Positions 36,908 through 45,091 of a stretch of 64,000 nt of DNA are shown piece by piece (within the stretch, counting starts at the first letter, position 1; each line of letters starts with the position of its first letter). The notes beneath the pieces are model-generated. The model was given only the letters and a program-made list of their open reading frames with translations, was not told the origin of the DNA and ran no database searches. Made by a program: the position numbers and the translations under genes. The DNA lies in assembly GCF_028464225.1 (NCBI RefSeq), contig NZ_JAQPCN010000001.1:248001-312000 (forward strand), read 5' to 3'. This DNA comes from Zeaxanthinibacter sp. PT1 (GTDB lineage: Bacteria; Bacteroidota; Bacteroidia; Flavobacteriales; Flavobacteriaceae).

Positions 36908-38121
36908 GAAATCCGTTACTAACATTCCTGCTTATCCTGGTCTGCTTTAATGTAAAGGCACAGGACTTACAGACGTATATCGGGATCGCAGTCGCGGAAA
37001 ACCCGGGTTTAAAGGCCTATGAAACCCGATATAAAATTGCCCAAGAAAAAGTGGAAGAAGCAAATTGGATTCCGAATACAGAATTAAGCACCAGTTATTT
37101 TATGAGTGAACCGGAGACCAGGACGGGCCCTCAGCGTGCCAGGTTCGCTGCACGCCAAATGTTCCCTTGGTTTGGAACCATAAACTCCAGGGAAAAGTAT
37201 GCCACCGTGTTATCGGAAGCGGAGTATACAGATTACCAGGTAGAGAGACGAGAACTGATCCTGAAAGTTGCCCGTTCATTTTACCAGTTGCAGGCTTTAA
37301 AGGCACAAGATGCTATCCTGCAGGAAAATATCGATCTGCTGGAAACCTATGAGCGGCTCGCTATTACTTCGGTTGAAGTGGGAAGCGCATCAGCGGCCGA
37401 TGTACTTCGGCTTCAGATCCGCCAAAACGAATTGCGACAGGAGTCACGAACCATACAGCAGGAAATCCTGGCCGAGACTGCTGGTTTTGACGCGCTTCTG
37501 AATCGCAAAGGAGAAACCACTTATAATTTTCCCGATTCTCTTGGTATTCCGTCACATGACCCGGAAATAAGTAACGAAGGCCTGCTATTGAATCCTGAGC
37601 TCGTACGTTTTGACAAATTATATAAGTCCGTGATCCGGGCGGAAGCTTTAAATCGAAAAGAGGCCGCACCCATGTTTGGGTTTGGTGTTGACTACATCCC
37701 AGTGGCTAACCGGACGGATATGAGCGTCCCTGAGAATGGGAAAGACATTTTAATGCCGATGGTAAGCTTATCTATCCCCATTTTTAATAAGCAGTTCCGC
37801 TCCAGGACCGTTCAGAACGAAATGCGGCAAACAGAGTTGGAGTTGCAGCGACAGGAACGACTGAACCAATTACAGTCTGCCCTGGCCAGGGCAATCCACG
37901 AAAGAAATGCCGCCAGGGTCACCCATGGCCTCCTGGAAGAAAACCTGCACCAGGTGAGGCAGGTAGAAGATATCCTGTTAAAAAATTACGAAACAGGAAC
38001 AATAGATTTTAACGAAATCCTCGATATTCAGGAAATGCATCTGCGATTTCAGAACAAACTGACAGAAGCAGTCAGAACTTATTACGAGAAGAGTGCAATT
38101 ATTAATTATTTAACCCAATAA
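36904..38121 (+). CDS. TolC-family outer membrane protein (CusC-like)
   Basis: A 405-residue TolC-type channel beginning MRNPLLTFLLILVCFNVKAQ, a good signal peptide ending in KAQ. The body is almost all helical heptads with the two-repeat pattern (LQTYIGIAVAENPGLKAYETRYKIAQEKV and NYETGTIDFNEILDIQEM). Its start overlaps the cusA stop as ATGA, so it is translationally coupled. It should be the outer membrane duct of the metal-efflux complex. Length is a little shorter than the MacAB-linked TolC at 699-2054, to which it is only distantly alike. Confidence 0.92.
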   Translation: MRNPLLTFLLILVCFNVKAQDLQTYIGIAVAENPGLKAYETRYKIAQEKVEEANWIPNTELSTSYFMSEPETRTGPQRARFAARQMFPWFGTINSREKYATVLSEAEYTDYQVERRELILKVARSFYQLQALKAQDAILQENIDLLETYERLAITSVEVGSASAADVLRLQIRQNELRQESRTIQQEILAETAGFDALLNRKGETTYNFPDSLGIPSHDPEISNEGLLLNPELVRFDKLYKSVIRAEALNRKEAAPMFGFGVDYIPVANRTDMSVPENGKDILMPMVSLSIPIFNKQFRSRTVQNEMRQTELELQRQERLNQLQSALARAIHERNAARVTHGLLEENLHQVRQVEDILLKNYETGTIDFNEILDIQEMHLRFQNKLTEAVRTYYEKSAIINYLTQ

Positions 38122-38132
38122 ATACTATAACA

Positions 38133-38681
38133 ATGAGAAGAACTATTGCAACTACAGCTTTCCTTTTAACCCTGGCCCTGATCGGCTGTAAGGACGACAA
38201 AAAACAACAGGAAGTTGAGTTGAACAGCCCTGAGGAAGTGAAGAAAGAAGAAAAAATGACAGCAGATATAGCCGATCAGGAGTTTGCAGATGGCATGACC
38301 GGGAAGGTCTGGCACAATTACCTGGAAACAAAGATGGCATTAACCCAGGACGACGCTAAAGCAGCATCTACGGCGGCAGGCAATATGGCAGAGGGATTTG
38401 GTGAGGCCAAACCCGAATTAAAAACCCTCGCAGAACGTTTAGAAACCGCTGAAAACATAGAAGAGCAGATAAAGGTTTTTTCTGAGATCACTGAAAAAGC
38501 AGGCCCACTGTTTGCAGAGGCCTTATCTGGCGGTACCATTTATAAACAATACTGCCCTATGGCATTCAACAATAAAGGAGCCTACTGGTATTCTGATGTT
38601 CCGGAAATAAGGAACCCTTATTTCGGCAGCAAAATGCTGAAATGCGGAAAAGTAGAAGAAACGATCAAACCAAAGCAATAA
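38133..38681 (+). CDS. DUF3347-containing lipoprotein of the copper operon
   Basis: A 182-residue protein with a lipobox-like LALIGC (C19-C20 area), a charged linker and a helical DUF3347 domain (about 50-175). Its C-terminal motif YCPMAFNNKGAYW...NPYFG...MLKCG carries C141 and C171, 30 residues apart. The same motif with the same 30-residue spacing ends the CusB protein encoded 1.3 kb downstream (C537 and C567). That shared signature, in an operon for metal export, suggests the pair binds copper in the periplasm. It follows tolC by 11 bp. Confidence 0.88.
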   Translation: MRRTIATTAFLLTLALIGCKDDKKQQEVELNSPEEVKKEEKMTADIADQEFADGMTGKVWHNYLETKMALTQDDAKAASTAAGNMAEGFGEAKPELKTLAERLETAENIEEQIKVFSEITEKAGPLFAEALSGGTIYKQYCPMAFNNKGAYWYSDVPEIRNPYFGSKMLKCGKVEETIKPKQ

Positions 38682-38712
38682 TATACTTAACCAACCAAAC
38701 TATTTTTAACAG

Positions 38713-39423
38713 ATGGTAAAACGAAAGACAGCAATCCGCATCCGAAAGACACACAGGTATCTAGGGATATTCCTCGGGATACAATTCCTGATGTGGACGA
38801 TCAGCGGTATGTATTTCAGCTGGACAGATATTGATGAGATACACGGGGATCATTTCCGGAGAGAAGAGCCCCTGCCACGTAACTTTTCCGATCTAATGGC
38901 TGCACCCAATATGCCCCAGCTTGATACGATCAGCAGTTTAAGACTTTTAAGTGTAGCCGGCATCCCCCATTTCTGGATCAATCAATCTGAACTGTACAAT
39001 GCCAGGACAGGTGAAAAGCGCAATGGGATAACCGCACAGGAGGCTTTAGTTATAGCAGACAGGTTTATGTCCCCGGAACTTGAGGTCGCAGAAATAACCC
39101 GGATCGAGGAAGTGGATGCTCACCACGAGTACAGGGGAAGACCACTACCTGCCTACGAGATATCCTATAATTCGGATAACAACCTGAAAGCCTATGTGGC
39201 CATCGCCAATGGAGAATTCCAGACGGTGCGCTACCGGGACTGGAGGTGGTTCGATTTCCTGTGGATGACCCATACCATGGATTACCAGGGAAGGGACAAT
39301 TTTAATACCATTATCCTGAGAGCTTTCTCCCTGCTGGGATTAATAACCGTATTCAGTGGATTCCTTTTATGGTACACCAGTTCACCAACCATGCGTAAAT
39401 GGAAGAAAAAAGTGTTAACCTAA
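38713..39423 (+). CDS. PepSY domain-containing membrane protein
   Basis: A 236-residue protein with an N-terminal helix (about 15-38, LGIFLGIQFLMWTISGMYFSW), a periplasmic PepSY-like domain (about 95-170, including AYEISYNSDNNLKAYVAIANGEF), an HTMDYQGRDNFN segment and a C-terminal helix (about 195-220). PepSY membrane proteins are often found with metal reductase or efflux genes. It sits 31 bp after the DUF3347 gene and 15 bp before the DUF305 gene. HRY near the start and HTMD before the last helix resemble haem or metal ligands, but I do not claim a cofactor. Confidence 0.85.
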   Translation: MVKRKTAIRIRKTHRYLGIFLGIQFLMWTISGMYFSWTDIDEIHGDHFRREEPLPRNFSDLMAAPNMPQLDTISSLRLLSVAGIPHFWINQSELYNARTGEKRNGITAQEALVIADRFMSPELEVAEITRIEEVDAHHEYRGRPLPAYEISYNSDNNLKAYVAIANGEFQTVRYRDWRWFDFLWMTHTMDYQGRDNFNTIILRAFSLLGLITVFSGFLLWYTSSPTMRKWKKKVLT

Positions 39424-39438
39424 AAATCACTAGTAAAA

Positions 39439-39924
39439 ATGAATACAGAAGATAAAAACAAGAACTCCAAAAAGCCATATGCTAAGTTCGGCTTGATGAT
39501 GGCTGTGTCCTTTGTAATCATGTACGCCGTTATGTTTCTCAACGCCGATGTATTTGATCATGTGATGCTCAGTAATACCAGGACCTATATGACAATACTG
39601 ATGATAGCTCCCATGGCAATTTCCATGATGTTATTCATGTGGGGAATGTACAAGGACAAGAAACTGAATTACATTATCCTGGGTGGCTCAGCTTTACTCT
39701 TTATCGCTACTTTATACGGGCTGCGTCAACAGGTATTCATCTCCGATGTGCAGTGGATGAAGGCGATGATTCCACATCATTCTTCGGCTATTATGGTTAG
39801 CCAGAAAGCTGACCTTAAGGACCCCGAAGCACGGAAACTGGCTAAGGAGATCATTGAAGCCCAGGAACGGGAAATCGCCCAGATGAAAAAAATGATCTAT
39901 CGTTTGGAAAACAGTGACGAATAA
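39439..39924 (+). CDS. DUF305 membrane protein
   Basis: A 161-residue protein with three helices (about 17-35, 50-70, 78-95) followed by a DUF305 tail: WMKAMIPHHSSAIMVSQ (H113, H114) and a long charged helix ending QMKKMIYRLEN. DUF305 is a four-helix ferritin-like family with His and Met metal ligands, often found with copper resistance genes. Here only the C-terminal half of the family fold is clear, fused to membrane helices, an arrangement I associate with Bacteroidota. It lies between the PepSY and cusB genes. Confidence 0.86.
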   Translation: MNTEDKNKNSKKPYAKFGLMMAVSFVIMYAVMFLNADVFDHVMLSNTRTYMTILMIAPMAISMMLFMWGMYKDKKLNYIILGGSALLFIATLYGLRQQVFISDVQWMKAMIPHHSSAIMVSQKADLKDPEARKLAKEIIEAQEREIAQMKKMIYRLENSDE

Positions 39925-39965
39925 TAAAAGTATGACCGATAGGTTCGCTTTTCAATATCTAAATA

Positions 39966-41699
39966 ATGAATAAAAAAGTAATTGTCATAATTCTGACCCT
40001 CGCAGCAGGTTTATTCTTAGGCTACCTGATCTTCGGAACTGCTGCCTCCACCGAGAAAAACGGTGAAGCAGCAGACACCCATGAACACGACAGCACGAAT
40101 GAGGATGGTATGTGGACCTGTTCTATGCACCCCCAGATCCAAAGTCCTGAACCGGGAGATTGTCCTATTTGCGGCATGGATCTCATCCCAGCCGATTCCG
40201 GGGATGCAACTGCAGGAGCACTGGAATTCCGAATGACTGATAACGCTATGGCCCTTGCCAATATCAGGACTAGCCAGATTGGTAGCGGGGCCGATACAGG
40301 TGAGAATACGGTCCGACTTTCAGGAAAGATCAGGAAGAACGAGGAAGCCAATGCAATTCAAGCCAGTTATTTTGACGGCCGCATTGAAAAATTGAATATC
40401 AATTACACCGGACAGGAAGTCAGGAAAGGACAGTTGCTCGCCACCATCTATTCACCGGGACTGGTTGCCGCACAACAGGAACTGCTCACTTCGAAGAACC
40501 TGAAAGGCACTCAGCCAGGACTCTATAATGCTGTCAGAAATAAGCTCAAAAACTGGAAACTGACTGAGAAGCAGATCAACGAGATAGAAAACAGTGGTAA
40601 GATACGGGAAGAATTCCCGATCTACGCAACGGTCAATGGTACTGTTACGGAAATTATGGCTGCCGAAGGTGATTTCATCAAACAAGGCGAACCCATTGTC
40701 AAGGTCAGTAACCTCGATACCGTCTGGGCCTCCTTTGATGTGTATGAAAATCAGATTGGCCAGTTCAGTAAAGGGCAAAGTATTCGCATTACGCCAAGGG
40801 CTTACCCGGAGCATGAGCTTGAGGGACGCATCTCGTTTATAGATCCCGTAATGGATAATAGATCCCGAACGCTGAGTATCCGGGCTACCTTACCTAATAG
40901 AGATGGCTTACTAAAACCCGGAATGTTCTTAACTGGCCGAGTTGAAACGGACCCTGCTACGGGGACCACACAACAATTACAAGTACCCGCCAGTGCTGTG
41001 ATGTGGACCGGGGAACGATCCGTGGTGTATGTACAGACAGAAGCAGGGCAACCCGTATTTGAAATGCGCGAGGTAAGACTGGGCAGCAGGATTGGGGATC
41101 AGTACATGGTCACCGAGGGCCTTAAACCCGGAGAGTATGTTGTAACCAACGGTACCTTTACCGTGGATGCCGCAGCTCAATTGCAATCTAAGAGTAGTAT
41201 GATGAATCCGCCCCAGCTCAGCGAGGGACATGCCACCATGTACGACATGGATATGGAAGTTTCTGATTCCTTCGCCAAATTTTTCACAAAGGCTTTACCG
41301 CAATATTTACGCCTTCAGGAGGCATTGGTAGCGGGGAATACGGAGGCTGGAAGTGAATCTGCCAGGCAGACCCTGAAAGCTTTGAATGAAGGGAAGTCCT
41401 CGCTACACGGCATGGCCCGGGATCACCTGCAGAAAAGCATACGAATGCTGGAGGCCATTGCCGGAAATGAAATCCTTGACAACCAACGGGAACATTTCGT
41501 AATACTTAACGAAAACCTGATTGCGCTCGCAAAAAACACCAACAATCTTCCTGAAGAGCTATATATCGTACAGTGTCCTATGGCAAATAATAACCAAGGT
41601 GCGCTATGGCTCAGTAAGGATAAACAGGTCAGGAACCCTTATTATGGGGATGCCATGCTCAGCTGCGGTAGTGTCATAGATTCCTTAGGACAGGAGTAA
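39966..41699 (+). CDS. cusB: CusB-type periplasmic adaptor with N-terminal heavy-metal-binding domain and C-terminal DUF3347
   Basis: A 577-residue adaptor of the metal-RND pump. An N-terminal helix (about 5-24) is followed by a His/Asp-rich linker and a heavy-metal-binding domain with C52, M54, H55, C66, C69 and M71 (WTCSMHP...CPICGM). Next come lipoyl, hairpin and barrel regions (about 105-400, including IYSPGLVAAQQELL and TVNGTVTEIMAAEGDFI). The C-terminus (about 425-570) is a DUF3347 domain ending in CPMANNNQGALW and MLSCG. The fused domain duplicates the stand-alone DUF3347 protein of the same operon. It is the last gene of the operon and converges with the epimerase gene, 9 bp apart. 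Confidence 0.93.
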   Translation: MNKKVIVIILTLAAGLFLGYLIFGTAASTEKNGEAADTHEHDSTNEDGMWTCSMHPQIQSPEPGDCPICGMDLIPADSGDATAGALEFRMTDNAMALANIRTSQIGSGADTGENTVRLSGKIRKNEEANAIQASYFDGRIEKLNINYTGQEVRKGQLLATIYSPGLVAAQQELLTSKNLKGTQPGLYNAVRNKLKNWKLTEKQINEIENSGKIREEFPIYATVNGTVTEIMAAEGDFIKQGEPIVKVSNLDTVWASFDVYENQIGQFSKGQSIRITPRAYPEHELEGRISFIDPVMDNRSRTLSIRATLPNRDGLLKPGMFLTGRVETDPATGTTQQLQVPASAVMWTGERSVVYVQTEAGQPVFEMREVRLGSRIGDQYMVTEGLKPGEYVVTNGTFTVDAAAQLQSKSSMMNPPQLSEGHATMYDMDMEVSDSFAKFFTKALPQYLRLQEALVAGNTEAGSESARQTLKALNEGKSSLHGMARDHLQKSIRMLEAIAGNEILDNQREHFVILNENLIALAKNTNNLPEELYIVQCPMANNNQGALWLSKDKQVRNPYYGDAMLSCGSVIDSLGQE

Positions 41700-41708
41700 T
41701 CATTAGCC

Positions 41709-42779
41709 TCAGAAAGCATACCCGGACAGATCTCCCAGTCCGGGGCTTTCACCGGGATAAAGAATTCCGTCCTTCAACCGGAACAATCCTTTAAAAGGAT
41801 CCCCGATGATATCCATATGTCCATCCAGGTCTGCGTATTCAACGTTTGCCCTGCTGAGCGCAAAATGTAAACCCGCGGCTATCCCAAGACTGCACTCGTC
41901 TATACAACCTACCATGGCTTCGAGGCCCGCAGATTTAGCGACAGAATTAATATGCAGTGCTTCCATGATCCCTCCAACCTTCATGATCTTGATGTTCACC
42001 ATGTCTACCCGTTCATTCTGAGCCAGGCGGAATGCATCGGCCAGGGTTTTGATACTCTCATCGGCCATCACGGGCAGGGTCACATGCTGGGTTACTTCGC
42101 CCAGGCTTTCTTCCCCTCCAACTCTGGTCGGTTGTTCAAAGATCTCAATGCCTACCGTGGCAGTCTGTCTTACAAACGAAATGGCCTCCGCCACCGAATA
42201 ACCCTGGTTGCCGTCAAACCGCAATAAGACATCGGGGAAAACTTCTCTTAACCTGGTCATTTTCTCCACATCCTCTTCCAGGGACTTCCCGCCTTTTACT
42301 TTTAGGACAAAAAAACCTGCCTTTACCCATTCACGGGCATGGGCTATGGTATCCGCTACCGGCAAGATCCCGATCGTTACACTGGTCGGAATACTGCTTT
42401 TATACCCCCCTAAAAACTTATATAATGGAACCCCTGCTTTCTTAGATACCAGGTCAAATAAGGCAATATCCACCATGGCCAGTGTTGAGGATTTACCGGG
42501 CAGCATCCTTTTTAATTCTTCAATAATAAGGGCATAGGTAAAAGGATCCTTCTGTTTCAGGTAAGGACTGATGATCTCTTTTATAGCCTGGGTCACCTCC
42601 TCATTAGTCTCCCCGGTAACAAAACCGTCCGGACAGGCACAGCCATAGCCGGCAAGGCCGGTATCGGTCTCCAGTTTCAGGATGAAATTCGTGGCACTGC
42701 TTACGGTTTCATAAGCAATGGTATACGGCTCTGACAATTTAAGGTCCAGCCGTTGATAGGTCACTTTGGTGATCTTCAT
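41709..42779 (-). CDS. Enolase-superfamily dipeptide epimerase / N-acyl amino acid racemase
   Basis: A 356-residue member of the muconate-lactonising subgroup with the complete active site: the KxK pair K160 and K162, metal ligands D189, E215 and D240, and opposite lysine K264 (K264xxKVGG). The lid and barrel are full length, and GCIDECSLG near 291 is typical of L-Ala-D/L-Glu epimerases and of DgcA, the N-acetyl-D-glutamate racemase. It is the last gene of a five-gene operon that also has a DUF1611 (DgcN-like) protein, and begins 4 bp after the creatininase stop. It should abstract the alpha proton of an acyl amino acid or dipeptide; the exact substrate is unknown. Confidence 0.92.
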   Translation of the reverse strand: MKITKVTYQRLDLKLSEPYTIAYETVSSATNFILKLETDTGLAGYGCACPDGFVTGETNEEVTQAIKEIISPYLKQKDPFTYALIIEELKRMLPGKSSTLAMVDIALFDLVSKKAGVPLYKFLGGYKSSIPTSVTIGILPVADTIAHAREWVKAGFFVLKVKGGKSLEEDVEKMTRLREVFPDVLLRFDGNQGYSVAEAISFVRQTATVGIEIFEQPTRVGGEESLGEVTQHVTLPVMADESIKTLADAFRLAQNERVDMVNIKIMKVGGIMEALHINSVAKSAGLEAMVGCIDECSLGIAAGLHFALSRANVEYADLDGHMDIIGDPFKGLFRLKDGILYPGESPGLGDLSGYAF

Positions 42780-42783
42780 AGGC

Positions 42784-43584
42784 CTAGTACCTTTTCTGGT
42801 ATAGATCTTCTAACGGGGTGCTCTTGATTGATTCCACGAATTTTACCATGTTCCTGATCATCAGCTGCCACATTATCTCTCCCTTTTCTGCCGTAGCTTT
42901 GGTAGCATCACCCATGACCCCGCTTTGGGAAAGTTTATGGGTATGGGCATACCAACTGACGCCCTGCTCATTGTCGTAGTCGAGAAATTTACTACCGAAT
43001 TCAAGGGTCTGGTTTACGGCCTTAGACATGTCGACCATATCCGGTCTTACAGCCAGGGTTGTACTGGTCTCAATTTCACCGGCATGTATATCGTTTGGTG
43101 TATCTATTAGCCTGTACAGGTCCACATCACTGGTTTCCCCTGTATCCACACACACGAAAATTTTTGCATCCCGGTTGATCATCTGGGCTGCGTAGGATAA
43201 AGTCGGGGCATTATCCCCGTGCCCGTTCAGGATGATGATTTTCTTGATCCCGTTCTTGGCAAGCCCCATCCCGATATCATACACGAACCTTGAAAGCGCA
43301 TCGTTGGTGACACTCAGGGTTCCTTTAAAGTCTTCGTGGTGGTACGATACCCCGAAAGGAATAGTAGGCAGCACCAGGGGTTTTGGGTCCTGGCAGGCTT
43401 CCGCAACCTTGTATGCCATGTACTTGGCATCAAAGTAATCAATATCTACCGGCAGGTGAGGTCCGTGCTGTTCTATTGCACCACAGGGCAGGATAACCGT
43501 GTCCGTGGTTTTCAGGTAATCTTCTATTTCGGGCCAGGATTTGTGCTCCCACAAAAAGCTGGCTTTTTCATTAATGGGTGTCAT
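42784..43584 (-). CDS. Creatininase-family amidohydrolase
   Basis: A 266-residue metal-dependent hydrolase with the family ligand set: E38 and H40 in GAIEQHGPHLP, D49 (VDIDYFD), H122 in NGHGDN and E170 in DIHAGEIETS. Relatives hydrolyse creatinine or formamidopyrimidines, or, like MftE of mycofactocin biosynthesis, cut a peptide. Its start overlaps the PP-loop gene stop by 14 bp, so it belongs firmly to the operon. In this context an amide or peptide bond of an (iso)glutamyl or dipeptide compound is a reasonable target; that is inference. Confidence 0.92.
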   Translation of the reverse strand: MTPINEKASFLWEHKSWPEIEDYLKTTDTVILPCGAIEQHGPHLPVDIDYFDAKYMAYKVAEACQDPKPLVLPTIPFGVSYHHEDFKGTLSVTNDALSRFVYDIGMGLAKNGIKKIIILNGHGDNAPTLSYAAQMINRDAKIFVCVDTGETSDVDLYRLIDTPNDIHAGEIETSTTLAVRPDMVDMSKAVNQTLEFGSKFLDYDNEQGVSWYAHTHKLSQSGVMGDATKATAEKGEIMWQLMIRNMVKFVESIKSTPLEDLYQKRY

Positions 43585-45091
43585 GTTCTTTGTTTAAAAA
43601 ATAGGGAACCTCAAAAGGCTCATTTTCAAGAGCGAAGGTATGCCATTTCCGCTCCCGTAGTTGCACTGCACCCCCGGAATATTTACCGAGAATATCAAAT
43701 AGTGGCCGGCGAACATATTCAGGGAGATCCCGCAGGTTACTGCGCTCATTATCAAAGCGCAACTTAACGATCTCGCTGTATTCTTTTGCCAATCTGGTGG
43801 TGTGTTCATTGGCCGGGATAAGCTCCTTATCAAGCAGCAGGTGGTATAGGTGTGCGGCATCGCTGCCGATCTGTTTCACACTCCTGCTGGCCAGTGCCTG
43901 TAATCCACGTTCTACCTGTTCTTCAGTATACCCACAGCGCCCAGGGTCTTCATCCAGGGCCTTCAGCATTCCAACAATCCGACGGCATTTTTCACAATTC
44001 CCACAAGGCAGCATGGTCCCCAGGTGTTCATGGGCTGCATGACAGGAGACCTGCCTGCGCTGTAACTCAGGGTAGCGTTTCACCAGGATCTTCAGGATGA
44101 GCAGCTCTGACAAGCTTCTCAGGATGGAAAATTGGTGTATATCCCATTGCTTTTTCTTGTAATACCGGGTAAGGGCATTATCAAAATACTTGCTCTGGTC
44201 ATACAGGCCATGGTAATGGGTAATACCGTCGTGGTTTCCTTTGACCGTAGTGTCGTACTCGTTCCCGATAAGGATATTGCCGATGTTGCGTTTCCGGACC
44301 ACGGGTAGTACCCCGAAGAGGAAGACTGCTACGGTCCATAAGCGGATAGGGTAAATATCGGCGCGGATATTCTGGAAATTTTCCTTGATAAACGGCATCT
44401 GCCGAACCATCCAGTTGAAAATCCGGTCGCTGTTACACCATGGTTTCACGGTATTGGGTTCTATCTCCTTGAAATATTTATGTGCATTAACAGCAGTGTA
44501 CCAGTGGCGACCTGATTCGTTGATGTATACCGGGTGGGCTTCCCCTAGCTCCTTTACAATCCCGTAGGTAAGAAGACTGTCTTTCCCCCCGCTGCTCAGG
44601 ATAGCATATTGATTCTTATCGGTACTGTAATTTCTCTTTTCAGGTTTCATCTCCCGGAAAACGGTATTGTCAAAGATGATCTCAGCTGCCGTATAGCGTT
44701 CCATCTTTTCGGGCCGGATCTGGTCAAAAGGCGTTTTTAGGAATTCGTTCCTGGCAAAGAACTTATTCACCAGGATCTCGCGCGAAGTGTTCTCCATCAT
44801 ATCCCTCAGGAACCTTTTATCGGTCTCATCAAATAAGCCGTCAAAGACGATCTTCTCGAAGAACAAGCCGTAATTCAGAGCCACCTGTGCCACCATCATC
44901 GAGGCCAGGTTAACATCTTCCGGGGCTTTGGGATCAAAATACCGGCTTTCGTAAGAATAAATAAGTTCATTACTCTGTGACGAACCATCCTTTTGTACCA
45001 CCGTATAGGTCGCTTTTACCCGCTTAGGCTCTACCATTATCTGATGAACTTTCAGGGTATCGAGAACCAAGAGAGAGCGAATATTGCTCAT
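43571..45091 (-). CDS. PP-loop ATPase with QueC/MurL-like layout and a four-cysteine cluster
   Basis: A 506-residue protein I cannot assign to a characterised orthologue. It has an N-terminal alpha/beta domain (about 1-155), a PP-loop SGGKDS at 167-172, ESGRHWYTA near 192, IGNE at 275-278 with GNHDGITHYHGLYDQSK after it, FSILRSLSE at about 321-329, and then C350, C363, C366 and C369 (SC...CGNCEKCR). The SGGKDS plus SC...CxxCxxC order is shared with QueC-type PP-loop enzymes. As far as I recall, it is also the layout of MurL, the ATP-dependent UDP-MurNAc-L-Ala-L-Glu epimerase. It overlaps the DUF1611 stop by 4 bp and the creatininase start by 14 bp. PP-loop enzymes adenylate a carboxyl or carbonyl, so it likely activates the pathway substrate. 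Confidence 0.88.
   Translation of the reverse strand: MSNIRSLLVLDTLKVHQIMVEPKRVKATYTVVQKDGSSQSNELIYSYESRYFDPKAPEDVNLASMMVAQVALNYGLFFEKIVFDGLFDETDKRFLRDMMENTSREILVNKFFARNEFLKTPFDQIRPEKMERYTAAEIIFDNTVFREMKPEKRNYSTDKNQYAILSSGGKDSLLTYGIVKELGEAHPVYINESGRHWYTAVNAHKYFKEIEPNTVKPWCNSDRIFNWMVRQMPFIKENFQNIRADIYPIRLWTVAVFLFGVLPVVRKRNIGNILIGNEYDTTVKGNHDGITHYHGLYDQSKYFDNALTRYYKKKQWDIHQFSILRSLSELLILKILVKRYPELQRRQVSCHAAHEHLGTMLPCGNCEKCRRIVGMLKALDEDPGRCGYTEEQVERGLQALASRSVKQIGSDAAHLYHLLLDKELIPANEHTTRLAKEYSEIVKLRFDNERSNLRDLPEYVRRPLFDILGKYSGGAVQLRERKWHTFALENEPFEVPYFLNKEHDTH

Noticed and set aside
41721-41744. Inverted repeat CCCGGAC...GTCCGGG after cusB
   Set aside because: It could be a terminator for the plus-strand operon, but it lies inside the 3' end of the epimerase gene and no T run follows in either direction.
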